This document shows, piece by piece, positions 1 to 8,707 of a stretch of 12,054 nucleotides of DNA (positions within the stretch are counted from its first letter, which is position 1; each line of letters starts with the position of its first letter). The stretch covers positions 1 through 12,054 of the forward strand of contig JAEUJT010000048.1 in NCBI GenBank assembly GCA_016793525.1, given 5' to 3'. The notes under the pieces were generated by a model. That model worked only from the letters and a program-made list of their open reading frames with translations, did no database searches and was not told the origin of the DNA. The translations under genes were made by a program, and so were the position numbers. The DNA comes from Archangium sp. GTDB lineage: Bacteria; Myxococcota; Myxococcia; Myxococcales; Myxococcaceae.

Positions 1-565
1 AGAGCTGCGGCAGCAGGGTGAAGCCGCCCTCCGTACCCAGCGTGCCCGGCGTGCCGAAGGGGAGAACGGTGGCCAGTTGAAAGGCGAGATCGACGCCGAC
101 GTTCGAGGCCAAGCCGCCTTCGCGCTGGGAGAGGATGCCGAGCCGCGCTCCGAGCCGAGGGGAGCCGACCCCGGTCGTGGTCGGAGGCGTGATGCGCGCC
201 GCGTCGGTGAGATCGTCTCCACGCTGCCAGGCGATGATGGGCAGCTCGCCGTGCACCTGGAGCCACGAGGTGATGCCGAACACCGCCGCCAGGTGCACCG
301 TCAGGCGGTCAGAGACCACCGCGCCCACGCGCTGATCTCCGCGCAGATACACGAGCGGGTTGTTCTCGTAGTGCAGCGCCACGCTGGGGCGGAACCCGAA
401 GCGGGGGAGCAGATCTCCGGTGGCGGTGGTGAGGCCGCGGCGGCTGCCTTCGTTGAGGTGAAAACGTTCGAGCTGAATGGCCGGCAATGGCTGGGCGGCT
501 TGCGCCACCACCAGCGACGACGACCCGAGCGCTGCCAGGAGCGCGATGCGAAGCGACATCGTCAT
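1..565 (-). CDS. Outer-membrane beta-barrel protein, probable OmpA-family N-terminus (partial, 3' end outside window)
   Basis: The first 188 codons are visible, and the gene continues past position 1. The protein begins with a signal peptide: a short basic start (Arg6), a hydrophobic stretch at about residues 7-20, and a likely cut after Ala21 or Ala24 (VVAQAAQ). What follows reads as alternating amphipathic strands with aromatic and glycine residues, typical of an outer-membrane barrel. Landmarks are ALHYENNPLVY at about 63-73, SWLQVHGELPIIAWQRGDDL at about 100-119 and a glycine-rich VGSPRLGARLGIL at about 133-145. I recognise this pattern from myxobacterial OmpA-family proteins, in which such a barrel precedes thrombospondin-type-3-like repeats and an OmpA peptidoglycan-binding domain; those later parts are not visible here. 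The start at 565 is preferred to the ATG at 559 because an AGGG (578-575) lies nine bases upstream. That AGGG abuts the stop codon of the preceding gene, so translational coupling is likely. Barrel identity is fairly sure; the OmpA assignment is inference. Confidence 0.72.
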   Translation of the reverse strand, partial: MTMSLRIALLAALGSSSLVVAQAAQPLPAIQLERFHLNEGSRRGLTTATGDLLPRFGFRPSVALHYENNPLVYLRGDQRVGAVVSDRLTVHLAAVFGITSWLQVHGELPIIAWQRGDDLTDAARITPPTTTGVGSPRLGARLGILSQREGGLASNVGVDLAFQLATVLPFGTPGTLGTEGGFTLLPQL

Positions 566-571
566 CGGCGG

Positions 572-3500
572 TTACCCTGCGCGCCGGCGGCGAGACAAGC
601 CCAACGCGACGACCCACACCCACCCGAGGCCGAGCGGCGCGCTGGTGCACCCGATCACGCCCTGGCCGGCGAAGCGGCTGTCGACCTGGCGCACGGTGAT
701 GAGCCGGTTCGCCGAGCGCTGGCTGGCGTTGCCCGCGGAATCGGTGGCCACGGCGGTGATGACCCGCGTGCCCGCCTCGAGGCTGTCGGCCGGTACGGTG
801 AGCAGCCACTGGCCGTCAGCGCCCACGGTCACCACGCCGATCTCCGTGCCGTCGATGAAGATGCGCAAGGTGGCGCCGGGCTCGGCGGTGCCGAAGATGC
901 CCAGCGGGCGATCGCGATCGACGGTCGCGCCCTCGACGGGGGTGACGATGATCGGCGCCAGCGGCGCGCTGCCGTCGACGTCGAGCTTCTGGCCACCCGA
1001 GAGGGGCGAGGTGTTCCCCGCAGCGTCGGTTGCCGTCGAGGTGGTGGTGTACGAGCCCGCCGCGAGCGGAATCGGCAGAGTGAAGCTCCACGCGCCCGAT
1101 GCGTCGGCCTGCGCGGTGCCCACCAGGCGCCCGTCGATGAAGACCGAGACCGTGCTGCTGGGCTCGGCCGTGCCTCCGAAGGTGATGCGCCCGCCCGACA
1201 GCGTCGCGCCTGAAGCCACGGTGGGCGCGTCCGGGGCCACGGTGTCTTTGAGCGCCAGCTTGGAGTCGGAGCCCGCGCCGCCGGCGGTGGTCTGCGACGC
1301 GCTGACCGTCACCATGGCGCCGTCGGGCACGGCGGTTGCGTCGAGGGTGCCCGCGAAGGTGCCGCTCGTGCACGCCGTCGTTCCTGAGACGCCGCCCACG
1401 CCGAAGGTCACCGTGCTCGCCGCCGTCGTGCAGAACCCGGTAACTCGGTACATCGCGACGTTGGCGCGGTTGATGGCCCCGGGAGTGTTGACGAACACCG
1501 TCGGCACGTTGTCGACGGTGAAGGCCACCAGGCTCGACGACGGGCTGGTGTTGCCCGCGCGATCGGTTTGACGGGCGGCGATCGACTGCGCGCCCGCTCC
1601 GAGGGTAGAGGGGCAGATCCACGCGCCGGTTGCGTCGGCGTTCACCTGGCACACCAGCGCGTTGCCGGAGAACACCTGCACCAGGGCCAAGGGCTCCGAC
1701 GTGCCCGAGATCATCGGCGACAGCCCGGTGTGCGCGTTCACGGCCGGGGCGGAGATGACGGGCGCTGCCGGCGCGACGGTGTCGACCGTGAATTGCCGAG
1801 GCAGAGAGAGGCTCGAGGCGTTGCCCAGGGCGTCGGTGGTGTTGGCCACCACGGTGAACGTGCCGTCGCCGAGCGTCGTGGAGCTGCAGGTCCACATGCC
1901 CGAGGCCGGCGTGACAGCGCTGCACAGCGTCGAGGTTCCCGACGTCACCCGCACCGTGCTGCCGGCCTCCGCGACGCCGCCGAGGGTGGGGTTCGCCTGG
2001 TTGGTGAAGCTGCCTTCTGCCGGCGTGGAGATGCCGGGCGCGGCGGGAGCCACCGTGTCTTTCACTACGGTGACGGTGTCGGTCGAGCCGCCGGAGACGT
2101 TTGTCTGGCTGATCGTCACCTGCACCGAGACACCGTCAGGCACCGCGCGCACGTCGAGCTGCTGGGTGAAGGCGCCGTTCGCGCACGGGGCCGAGCCGGT
2201 GACGGTGGCCACGCTGATGGAGACCGCGCTGCCCTCGGAGCAGGTGCCAGACACCGTGTACGCCGGTGCCGAAGCGCCGGTGATCGGCGAGAGCGCGCCG
2301 AGCCGCACTTGCGGTGGCGCCACGATGATCAACGTGTGCGGGCCGGCCGTCGGGCTGGTGTTGCCGGCGCGATCGCGCTGGGCCGCGGAGAGGGGGCGCG
2401 TGCCGGTGCCGAGTGACGTGGGGCAGCTCCAGGCGCCACTCGCGTCGGCCGTCACGGTGCACACCAGCGCCGCGCCTTCGGAGATGCTGACGGTGGCGAA
2501 CGCCTCCGCGGTGCCGCTCAGCGTCGGAGCTGCGGGCGCGGTGGCGTTGTCGGCCGGCGTGACGATGACCGGGCCTTGCGCCGGACCGATCGTGCGCACC
2601 GTGAAGCTCCGCGCCGCCGAGTTGGCCGAGCTGTTGGTCGCGACGTCGGTCGCCGCCGCCACGATGCTCACCGCGCCGTCAGTGAGGGTGCTGCTGACGC
2701 AGCTCCATAACCCTGAGGCGGGAACCAAGGCGGTGCAGAGCGTTGTCGCGCTGCGGAGGACGCGCACCGTGGTTCCCGCGGTCGCGGTGCCCGCGATGGT
2801 GGGCGCGGAGGCGTTGGTGAAGCTGCCCTCGACCGGCGCGGAGATCGCGGGGACCGGTGGCGCCACCGTGTCTTTCAACACCGTGCGGGTATCGGTGCCC
2901 GTGCCCGAGCCGTTGGTCTGCGAGGCGGTCAACGAGACGCTCGCGCCGTCGGCCACGGCGGTGACGTTGAGGGTGGTGGAGAAGGTGCCAGCGGGGCAGG
3001 TGGTCGAGCCGGTGACGCTCCCGACCGAGACACTCACCGTGCCCGCTGCCGCCGTACACGTGCCGGAGATGGGGTAGCTCGTCACGTTGCCCGTGTGAAC
3101 GGGGCCCGGTGAGGCGAGGGTGACCGAGGGCACGTTGGCGACGGTGAAGGTGCGCGCGGCCGACGCCGGGCCGAGGTTGCTCGCGACGTCGCGCTGGGTG
3201 GCGGTGATCGCGTGGGCGCCGACGCCGAGCGCGGTGGAGCAGCTCCACTGGCCCGTGCCGTTGGCGGTGGTCTGGCACAGCTGCGTCGAGGTCTCGGTGA
3301 CGGTGACCGTCGCGTTGGCTTCAGCGGTGCCCGAGATCGACGGGTTGATGCCCACGCTCGCGCCCGCCGACGGAGAGGTGATCGCCGGTGCCGCCGGAGC
3401 GGTGGTGTCGACCGTGAAGACCCGCGCGGTGCTGGCCCCAGACGCGTTGCCCGCGGGGTCGGTAGCGGTGGCGGTCAACGTCACAGGCCCATCGGGGAGC

Positions 3501-5233
3501 ATCGCGCTGGTGCAACTCCAGGTGCCGTTGGTCGCGGTCACCGCAGTGCAGATCTGCGTGCTGCCGGAATACGCGCGCACGGTGCTGTTGGCTTCAGCGG
3601 TGCCGTTGACGGTCGGCGTCGACGAGGTGACGTACGCGCCGTCAGCCGGAACACCGAGGGCCGGCGCCGCGGGGGCCACCGTGTCTTTCGAGGTGTATTT
3701 GATCTCCACGCCGGTCCCGATGGCGTTGGTCTGCGCGGCCGCCACCACCACGCTCGCCGCGTCGGTCAGCGTGCTCACGTTGATGCTGGTGGAGAAGGTC
3801 CCCGACGCGCAGGTGGTCGACGTGTTGCGCGAGCCGACGCTCACCGCCACCACGCCCGACGCGTCTTGGCAGGTGCCCGACACCGGGTACGTCAGCCGGT
3901 TGCCGAAGTTGATGATGCCCGGCGTGTTGACCGTGACGATGGGAATGCCCTGCACCACCGAGAGGGTCTGATCGCTCACCTGGTTCTCCAGCACCGAGGT
4001 GTTCGAGATGTTGGTGCGCCCGTTCACCACCGCGCCCGGCGTGGTGGAGGTGACGTTGACCGTCAGCGTGCACCGCGTGGTCAGCGGCGCCATGGTGCCG
4101 TTCGTCAGCCGTACCGAGGTCGCCCCCGCAGCCAGCGCGCCCCCGCCGCCGTTGGTCACCGTGCCGTTGCACGTGTTCGAGACCGACGCGTTGGCCAGCG
4201 TCAGCCCCGAGGGGAACGTGTCGGTGAAGCTCAGCGTGCCCTGCGACGGCGCCCCGGGGACGTTGTCGATGGTGAAGGTGAGGGCGGTGCTGCCGCCGGC
4301 CTGAATGAAGGTGCTGCCGAAGGCTTTGCTCAGCGTCGGCTGGTACGAGAAGAAGGTCAGGTCGTTGGCCGTCTTGAACGTGCCGGGGGTGGAGCCGAAG
4401 TTCCACATCACCGCGAACGAGTTGTCCAACGAGGTCGGCTCGATGAAGTTGGTGAACGTCACCGCCGAGAGAATGGAGTTGTTCTGGCCGGCGGGGCACG
4501 AGCTCGACGCCTGGTCGAAGAGGCACCGGTAGTAGCCGCCGAAGTACGCGGTCCACGGAGTCTCCGCGCGGTAGCGCCAGGCCACCACGATGTTCGTTTG
4601 CTCTCGATAGCCACCGACGATGCGCGGCGGGCCGGCGTTGAAGAAGCTGGGACCGAAGTCGCTCGTGCCGAGGTACGCGTCGAAGCCCTGGTACAGGCGC
4701 ACCGGCAGCGTGGTGGGGTGGCCCGAGGGCACGACGACCGTCTTTTCCACCGTCACGAAGTCATTGGGAAACGCGTAGGTGTACTTCACCGTCACGTCGT
4801 AGTTGCGCCCCGACACCACCGCGCGGAGCACCGTCGTCGCCACGCCGCTCCCGTTGGGTTGCAGCGTCACCGTGTTCGAGATCGGCGTGAACTCCGACGC
4901 CGTGATGCCCGGCCCCGCCGCCGCCGCGAAGTGCTGCGGCCCGAACACCGTGGTGCCGATCGCCAGGTACACGCCGTTGTCGAGCGAGTCGACCGTGGTC
5001 GAGCCTGGCACGCCGGACTGCGGGTAGAACTGCCCGGTGCCGTTGCGCACCACCTGGATCTGACCGGTCGGCCCAACCCCGATGCGAATGCCGGTTCCAG
5101 CGCCCGTGCCGCCACTCGGGTTCAAGGTCACCTGCGCGAACGCGGAGGTGCTCAGAAGGAGTGCGAAAACCGCCACCTGCGCTGTAAAAGGCGCTCCATG
5201 CTTCCGTACGTCGATCGTTTTTCCCGTCGTCAC
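572..5233 (-). CDS. Large secreted Ig-like repeat protein with MYXO-CTERM sorting tail
   Basis: This is a 1553-residue extracytoplasmic protein. Residues 1-33 look like a signal peptide, with basic residues at 10-12, a hydrophobic core VAVFALLL and a cut at AFA|Q. Residues 34-295 form a beta-rich N-terminal domain I do not recognise, with cysteines at 237 and 246. Residues 299-425 resemble a DUF11/DUF7933-type Ig-like domain (SKAFG start, FTDTFPSGL, cysteines 355 and 388). Residues 431-1333 hold ten Ig-like domains in an A-B-C block order, repeated about every 271 residues. Residues 1334-1516 are two further Ig-like domains without cysteine, carrying the GTAEP and FIDG motifs of bacterial Ig-like domains. 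Residues 1526-1553 are a MYXO-CTERM-like tail: Gly-Cys1529, a hydrophobic helix, then RRRR. The likely role is a surface-exposed, lipid-anchored structural or adhesive protein; that is inferred from domains and no ligand can be named. The start is uncertain. GTG at 5233 is the longest option but has no visible Shine-Dalgarno. GTG at 5176 would give a signal peptide that is too short. The 5' end overlaps gcvP on the other strand. Confidence 0.9.
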   Translation of the reverse strand: MTTGKTIDVRKHGAPFTAQVAVFALLLSTSAFAQVTLNPSGGTGAGTGIRIGVGPTGQIQVVRNGTGQFYPQSGVPGSTTVDSLDNGVYLAIGTTVFGPQHFAAAAGPGITASEFTPISNTVTLQPNGSGVATTVLRAVVSGRNYDVTVKYTYAFPNDFVTVEKTVVVPSGHPTTLPVRLYQGFDAYLGTSDFGPSFFNAGPPRIVGGYREQTNIVVAWRYRAETPWTAYFGGYYRCLFDQASSSCPAGQNNSILSAVTFTNFIEPTSLDNSFAVMWNFGSTPGTFKTANDLTFFSYQPTLSKAFGSTFIQAGGSTALTFTIDNVPGAPSQGTLSFTDTFPSGLTLANASVSNTCNGTVTNGGGGALAAGATSVRLTNGTMAPLTTRCTLTVNVTSTTPGAVVNGRTNISNTSVLENQVSDQTLSVVQGIPIVTVNTPGIINFGNRLTYPVSGTCQDASGVVAVSVGSRNTSTTCASGTFSTSINVSTLTDAASVVVAAAQTNAIGTGVEIKYTSKDTVAPAAPALGVPADGAYVTSSTPTVNGTAEANSTVRAYSGSTQICTAVTATNGTWSCTSAMLPDGPVTLTATATDPAGNASGASTARVFTVDTTAPAAPAITSPSAGASVGINPSISGTAEANATVTVTETSTQLCQTTANGTGQWSCSTALGVGAHAITATQRDVASNLGPASAARTFTVANVPSVTLASPGPVHTGNVTSYPISGTCTAAAGTVSVSVGSVTGSTTCPAGTFSTTLNVTAVADGASVSLTASQTNGSGTGTDTRTVLKDTVAPPVPAISAPVEGSFTNASAPTIAGTATAGTTVRVLRSATTLCTALVPASGLWSCVSSTLTDGAVSIVAAATDVATNSSANSAARSFTVRTIGPAQGPVIVTPADNATAPAAPTLSGTAEAFATVSISEGAALVCTVTADASGAWSCPTSLGTGTRPLSAAQRDRAGNTSPTAGPHTLIIVAPPQVRLGALSPITGASAPAYTVSGTCSEGSAVSISVATVTGSAPCANGAFTQQLDVRAVPDGVSVQVTISQTNVSGGSTDTVTVVKDTVAPAAPGISTPAEGSFTNQANPTLGGVAEAGSTVRVTSGTSTLCSAVTPASGMWTCSSTTLGDGTFTVVANTTDALGNASSLSLPRQFTVDTVAPAAPVISAPAVNAHTGLSPMISGTSEPLALVQVFSGNALVCQVNADATGAWICPSTLGAGAQSIAARQTDRAGNTSPSSSLVAFTVDNVPTVFVNTPGAINRANVAMYRVTGFCTTAASTVTFGVGGVSGTTACTSGTFAGTLDATAVPDGAMVTVSASQTTAGGAGSDSKLALKDTVAPDAPTVASGATLSGGRITFGGTAEPSSTVSVFIDGRLVGTAQADASGAWSFTLPIPLAAGSYTTTSTATDAAGNTSPLSGGQKLDVDGSAPLAPIIVTPVEGATVDRDRPLGIFGTAEPGATLRIFIDGTEIGVVTVGADGQWLLTVPADSLEAGTRVITAVATDSAGNASQRSANRLITVRQVDSRFAGQGVIGCTSAPLGLGWVWVVALGLSRRRRAG
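575..658 (-). other. MYXO-CTERM-type C-terminal sorting signal (coding)
   Basis: The last 28 residues (1526-1553) of the Ig-repeat protein contain Gly-Cys-Thr at 1528-1530, a hydrophobic segment at about 1533-1546 ([13 protein letters not shown]) and a terminal Arg cluster RRRR (1548-1551). This is the tripartite layout of MYXO-CTERM signals. In myxobacteria such signals are processed near the invariant Cys, and the protein is displayed on the cell surface with the Cys lipidated. The match is to the layout by eye; a profile score was not computed. It is the strongest taxonomic marker in the window. Confidence 0.82.
686..1234 (-). repeat. Two cysteine-free Ig-like domains next to the anchor (coding)
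   Basis: Residues 1334-1421 and 1422-1516 of the repeat protein are two Ig-like domains related to the preceding ones. They share GTAEP, the FIDG turn, GAWSF or GQWLL, and ATDAAGN or ATDSAGN. Both lack the cysteine pair present in every upstream domain. The position of the second cysteine in the WSC motif is replaced by Phe (AWSF) or Leu (QWLL). Confidence 0.75.
1235..3943 (-). repeat. Nested A-B-C Ig-domain block, about 271 residues per block, 3 full copies plus a fourth A (coding)
   Basis: The blocks start at residues 431 (position 3943), 702 (3130) and 973 (2317), followed by a single A domain at 1243-1333 (1507-1235). The first cysteine of each A domain sits at 455, 726, 998 and 1268, so the period is 271, 272 and 270 residues. 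A domains carry SGTC, a second Cys 19-20 residues later, DG.SV, QTN and K-DTVAP. B domains carry an LC or IC plus WSC or WTC pair 12 residues apart and end at FTV. C domains carry a further 12-spaced pair, the QRD or QTD motif and SP or GP. The DNA shows the period too: a 'gccaccgtgtctttc' segment on the plus strand recurs near 3677, 2870 and 2050, with a close variant near 1236. This indicates tandem duplication of a three-domain unit. Confidence 0.85.
3959..4339 (-). other. DUF11/DUF7933-like Ig domain within the repeat protein
   Basis: Residues 299-425 have the succession typical of DUF11/DUF7933-type domains: an LSKAFG opening, a TFTIDN strand, FTDTFPSGL, a Cys (355) followed by GTVT, a glycine-rich turn, then Cys388 and a [10 protein letters not shown] strand. 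In other bacteria such domains sit in long cell-surface proteins as stalk units. The assignment is from motif recognition only. Confidence 0.62.
5186..5191 (+). promoter_or_regulatory. Probable ribosome-binding site of gcvP
   Basis: The purine run AAAAGG lies six bases before the ATG at 5198, a workable Shine-Dalgarno spacing, and supports that start. Starting there puts the family-typical RRHIG motif at residues 10-14. A stronger-looking AGAAGGAG at 5154-5161 is 36 bases upstream of the ATG, too far to serve it. Confidence 0.5.
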
Positions 5234-8047
5234 ATCGGGTTATCGGCCCAAGCCATCGAAGAGATGCTGCACCACGTCAAAGTGCCCTCCGTCGGCGCGC
5301 TTTTGGACCAAACGGTGCCGGCTCGAATTCGCCTCAAGCGGCCTCTGGCGCTCCCCGAAGCAGGCGGAGAGTTCGAGGTTCTTCAGGAGTTGCGGGGGCT
5401 TGCGAACCAAAACGAGGTGTTCCGCTCATTTTTGGGCACCGGGTACTACGACACCCTGACGCCGGGCGTGGTGCTGCGAAACGTGCTGCTCAACCCGGGT
5501 TGGTACACCGCGTACACGCCGTACCAAGCGGAGATCGCCCAGGGCCGGCTCGAGGCGCTCCTCAACTTCCAGACCATGGTGGCCGACCTCACTGGGCTGC
5601 CGATTGCGAACGCCTCGCTGCTCGATGAGGGCACCGCGGCGGCCGAAGCGATGCACATGCTGCACGGTCTTTCGACTCACTCCGATGAGCGTGCCTTCTT
5701 CGTCAGCGCCGACTGTCACCCCCAGACCGTCGAGGTGGTGAAGACCCGCGCCAAGCCGCTGGGCATTCGCGTGATCGTCGGCGATCACCGCACCTTCGAC
5801 TTCGCGCAGCCGTGTTTCGGCGTGCTGCTGCAGTACCCGGCGACCGACGGCGGCGTGTTCGACTTCAGCGGCTTCATCGCCAAGGCGAAGGCGGCGGGGG
5901 CGTTGTCAGTCGTGGCGACTGATCTGCTCGCGCTGTGCCTGCTCAAGGCCCCCGGAGAGCTCGGCGCCGACATCGCCATCGGTTCCGCGCAGCGCTTCGG
6001 GGTGCCCATGGGCTTCGGCGGCCCACACGCGGCGTTTCTGGCGACGAAAAACGAATACGCGCGCACGCTCCCGGGGCGGCTCATCGGCGTGTCGCAAGAC
6101 GCGCAGGGGCACATGGCGCTCCGCATGGCGCTGCAGACGCGCGAGCAACACATTCGCCGGGAGAAGGCGACGTCGAACATCTGTACCGCGCAGGTGCTGC
6201 TCGCGGTGATGGCGTCGATGTACGGCGTGTACCACGGGCCTCAAGGCCTGAAGGACATCGCCACCCGCGTGCACCGCTTGGCGCGTACCTTCGCGGCCGG
6301 CGTGCGCAAGCTCGGCTTTACCGTTCGCCACGACGCGTTCTTCGACACCGTGTGCGTGCAGCTCAAGGACTCCGCGGCGGCTGACGCGGTGGAGCAGGCC
6401 GCGCGGGCAGGGCGAATGAACCTGCGCCGGCTCGATGCGACGCACCTGTGCGCCTCGATGGACGAAGTGGTGTCGTTCGATGACGTGCAGCGCTTGATCA
6501 AGGCGTTCGCGGGGGCGCGCGCGGTGGAGGCCACGACCGCGGAATCGGCGTCGATCCCCGAGGGGCTCAAGCGCACCAGTGGGTACCTGACGCACCCGGT
6601 GTTCAACACCCACCACACCGAACACGAGATGCTGCGGTACATCCGCTCGCTCGAGGCGAAAGATCTCTCGCTCTGCCACAGCATGATCCCCCTTGGGTCG
6701 TGCACCATGAAGCTCAACGCCACGAGCGAAATGGAGCCGGTGACCTGGCCCGAGTTCAACGGCCTTCACCCCTTCGCTCCGAAGGAGCAGTGGAAAGGCT
6801 ACGCGCAGATCTTCACCCAGCTCGAGGCGTGGCTCTCGGAGATCACCGGGTTCGCCGGCTGCTCGCTCATGCCGAACGCGGGCTCGCAGGGCGAATACGC
6901 GGGGCTGCTCGTCATTCGCGGGTACCACGAGGCGCGAGGGCAGGGGCACCGCAAGGTGGTCCTCATTCCCGCGTCGGCGCACGGCACGAACCCCGCCACC
7001 GCGGTGATGGCCGGCTACCAGGTGGTGGTGGTGAAGACCGACGAGCAGGGCAACGTCGAGCTCACCGATCTGAAGGCGAAGATCGCGCAGCACAAAGACG
7101 TGCTCGCGGCGCTGATGATCACCTACCCCTCGACGCACGGCGTGTTCGAAGAGGGCATCGTCGACATCTGCGAAGCGGTTCACGCGGCCGGCGGCCAGGT
7201 CTACATGGACGGGGCGAACATGAACGCGCAGGTCGGCGTCTGCCGCCCCGGAGACTTCGGCGCCGACGTCTGCCACCTCAACCTGCACAAGACCTTCTGC
7301 ATCCCCCACGGCGGCGGCGGGCCGGGCATGGGTCCGATCTGCGTGGCGAAGCACCTGGTCGACTTCCTCCCCACGCACCCGGTGACGGCGACGGGCGGAG
7401 CGCAGGGCACGGGGCCGGTCTCGGCGGCGGCTTTCGGCAGCGCGAGCATCTTGCTGATCTCGTGGGTCTACATTCGCCTCATGGGCCCCGACGGGCTGGC
7501 GGCGGCGACGGCGGCGGCGATTCTCAACGCGAACTACGTGGCCGCACGGTTGGGCGATGCGTTCCCCGTGCTGTACCGCGGCCAACACGGCCGGGTGGCG
7601 CACGAGTGCATCGTCGACATGCGCAAGCTCAAGGCGACGAGCGGGGTCGAGGTCGAAGACATCGCCAAACGCTTGATGGACTACGGCTTTCACGCGCCGA
7701 CGGTCTCGTTCCCCGTGGCTGGCACGATGATGATCGAGCCCACCGAGTCTGAATCGAAGGCCGAGGTCGACCGCTTCTGCGAAGCGATGCTCTCGATCCG
7801 CGCGGAGATCTCGGAGATCGAAGCCGGGAAGCTCTCGAAAGACGACAACCCGCTCAAGCACGCGCCGCATACCGCCGGCGTGGTGACCGCTGACGAGTGG
7901 AAACACGCGTATTCGCGTCAGCGCGCGGCGTACCCGCTGCCGTGGGTCAAGCAGCACAAGTTCTGGCCCTCCGTCTCGCGCGTCAACAACGTGCTCGGCG
8001 ACCGCAAGCTCGTCTGCAGCTGCCCGCCCATCGAAGACTACGCGTAG
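5198..8047 (+). CDS. gcvP: Glycine dehydrogenase (decarboxylating), P-protein of the glycine cleavage system, single-chain type
   Basis: The product has 949 residues, matching full-length homodimeric P-proteins (about 950). It is a cytoplasmic PLP enzyme that decarboxylates glycine and passes the aminomethyl group to the lipoyl arm of H-protein (GcvH). Family landmarks run the whole length: RRHIG near residue 10, [12 protein letters not shown] and LLNFQ in the first half, [17 protein letters not shown] in the middle, [10 protein letters not shown] at 498-507, HGTNP at 595-599, and [20 protein letters not shown]. The Lys in that last motif (Lys698) is the expected PLP Schiff-base residue. The C-terminus ends in [10 protein letters not shown], close to other P-proteins. 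Both the N-terminal (GcvPA-like) and C-terminal (GcvPB-like) halves are intact. The open frame extends far upstream only because that strand lacks stops, and nothing there resembles GcvP. No gcvT or gcvH is adjacent, and the upstream DNA is the 5' end of a divergent gene, so I see no glycine riboswitch. Confidence 0.98.
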   Translation: MLPYVDRFSRRHIGLSAQAIEEMLHHVKVPSVGALLDQTVPARIRLKRPLALPEAGGEFEVLQELRGLANQNEVFRSFLGTGYYDTLTPGVVLRNVLLNPGWYTAYTPYQAEIAQGRLEALLNFQTMVADLTGLPIANASLLDEGTAAAEAMHMLHGLSTHSDERAFFVSADCHPQTVEVVKTRAKPLGIRVIVGDHRTFDFAQPCFGVLLQYPATDGGVFDFSGFIAKAKAAGALSVVATDLLALCLLKAPGELGADIAIGSAQRFGVPMGFGGPHAAFLATKNEYARTLPGRLIGVSQDAQGHMALRMALQTREQHIRREKATSNICTAQVLLAVMASMYGVYHGPQGLKDIATRVHRLARTFAAGVRKLGFTVRHDAFFDTVCVQLKDSAAADAVEQAARAGRMNLRRLDATHLCASMDEVVSFDDVQRLIKAFAGARAVEATTAESASIPEGLKRTSGYLTHPVFNTHHTEHEMLRYIRSLEAKDLSLCHSMIPLGSCTMKLNATSEMEPVTWPEFNGLHPFAPKEQWKGYAQIFTQLEAWLSEITGFAGCSLMPNAGSQGEYAGLLVIRGYHEARGQGHRKVVLIPASAHGTNPATAVMAGYQVVVVKTDEQGNVELTDLKAKIAQHKDVLAALMITYPSTHGVFEEGIVDICEAVHAAGGQVYMDGANMNAQVGVCRPGDFGADVCHLNLHKTFCIPHGGGGPGMGPICVAKHLVDFLPTHPVTATGGAQGTGPVSAAAFGSASILLISWVYIRLMGPDGLAAATAAAILNANYVAARLGDAFPVLYRGQHGRVAHECIVDMRKLKATSGVEVEDIAKRLMDYGFHAPTVSFPVAGTMMIEPTESESKAEVDRFCEAMLSIRAEISEIEAGKLSKDDNPLKHAPHTAGVVTADEWKHAYSRQRAAYPLPWVKQHKFWPSVSRVNNVLGDRKLVCSCPPIEDYA

Positions 8048-8070
8048 CGGCGTGGGGTAGGATCCGAGCC

Positions 8071-8634
8071 ATGTCGACTGCTCGACGGCTGCACTACACC
8101 TACCGCGACTACCTCGACGTCGAGCAGATGAGCGACGCTCGCCTCGAGTTTTACAACGGCGAGATCTACGCCATGGCGGGCGGCACGCCGGAGCACGCGT
8201 TCCTCGCGGCGGCGTGTAGCGCTCAGCTCACCGCGCAGCTCCCCAAGGGTTGTCGCGTCGCAAGCTCCGACTTGAAGATCTCGGTAGTTGAAACCGGCCT
8301 TTCGACGTACCCCGATCTGTCGGTCGTATGTGGGCCAGCCGAGCGCGACGCGCGTGACGCGAACGCAGTGACCAACCCGGTGTTGCTCGTCGAGGTCACC
8401 AGTCCTTCCACCCAGGACTACGACCGGGGCGAAAAGCTGAGTCACTACAAACAGATTTCCTCCCTCCAGTGCGTGGTGATCGTGGGGCACGCCGAGAAGT
8501 GCGTCACGCTGGTGCAGCGCACGGCTTCGGGCTGGGCCATGACCGACGTCCGCCCGGGGGAGCTCGCTGTGGTGGCGTCACCTTCGCTCTCCATCGATGT
8601 CAGCGCGCTCTACGCGTCGCTCGACGGCGTGTAG
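8071..8634 (+). CDS. Uma2 family (DUF820) putative restriction-endonuclease-fold protein
   Basis: The product has 187 residues, the usual size for Uma2/DUF820 proteins, which have a PD-(D/E)xK nuclease fold and no settled biological role. Motifs in order are a start with YTYRDYLDVE; RLEFYNGEIYAMAGGTPEH at 24-42; SSDLKI at 65-70; YPDLSVV at 80-86 with candidate catalytic Asp82; NPVLLVEVTSPST at 102-114 with Glu108; and YDRGEKLSHYKQI at 117-129 with Lys122. The predicted active-site set Asp82, Glu108 and Lys122 is therefore present and the gene looks intact. It starts 23 bases after the gcvP stop. A GGA at 8061-8063 is a weak, plausible Shine-Dalgarno site. There is no partner gene, methylase or transposase beside it. 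Such genes are often scattered as single copies, so co-transcription with gcvP need not imply a shared function. Confidence 0.88.
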   Translation: MSTARRLHYTYRDYLDVEQMSDARLEFYNGEIYAMAGGTPEHAFLAAACSAQLTAQLPKGCRVASSDLKISVVETGLSTYPDLSVVCGPAERDARDANAVTNPVLLVEVTSPSTQDYDRGEKLSHYKQISSLQCVVIVGHAEKCVTLVQRTASGWAMTDVRPGELAVVASPSLSIDVSALYASLDGV

Positions 8635-8707
8635 GCCTGGGTGCGCGTGCTGGATCACTGACTTTTCGTGAATACAGATGTGTCCTCGCTCGTTCAGGCG
8701 GGACGCT

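Noticed and set aside
477..3077. Plus-strand open frames of 364 and 471 residues with apparent internal repetition, opposite the Ig-repeat gene
   Set aside because: The repetition is inherited from the block repeats on the minus strand. These frames have no signal peptide or coherent domain.
5161..5187. Possible eight-codon leader peptide (GTG...TAA) before gcvP, following AGAAGGAG
   Set aside because: The purine motif directly abuts and overlaps the GTG, leaving no workable spacing, and no regulatory codon run is seen.
3212..5197. Open frame continuing upstream of gcvP on the plus strand, which would give a 1611-residue protein
   Set aside because: It is the stop-free antisense of the high-GC repeat gene. 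The translation is rich in Arg, Gly and Ala without any GcvP-like content, and P-proteins begin about ten residues before RRHIG, as from the ATG at 5198.
5234..5300. Sigma-54-like or sigma-70-like promoter elements on the minus strand upstream of the repeat gene
   Set aside because: The GG and GC elements are spaced 16 apart instead of 12, and the TTGACG has no recognisable -10 box at 16-18 bases.
5906..7957. A 683-residue open frame antisense to gcvP
   Set aside because: The composition (very rich in Arg, His, Val and Leu) and the total overlap with a fully conserved enzyme gene identify it as a shadow of codon bias in GC-rich DNA.
8635..8707. Terminator or promoter in the 73-base gap between the Uma2 and ferritin-like genes
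   Set aside because: Only a four-base TCAC/GTGA stem and a mildly AT-richer patch are present, which is too little to call either.
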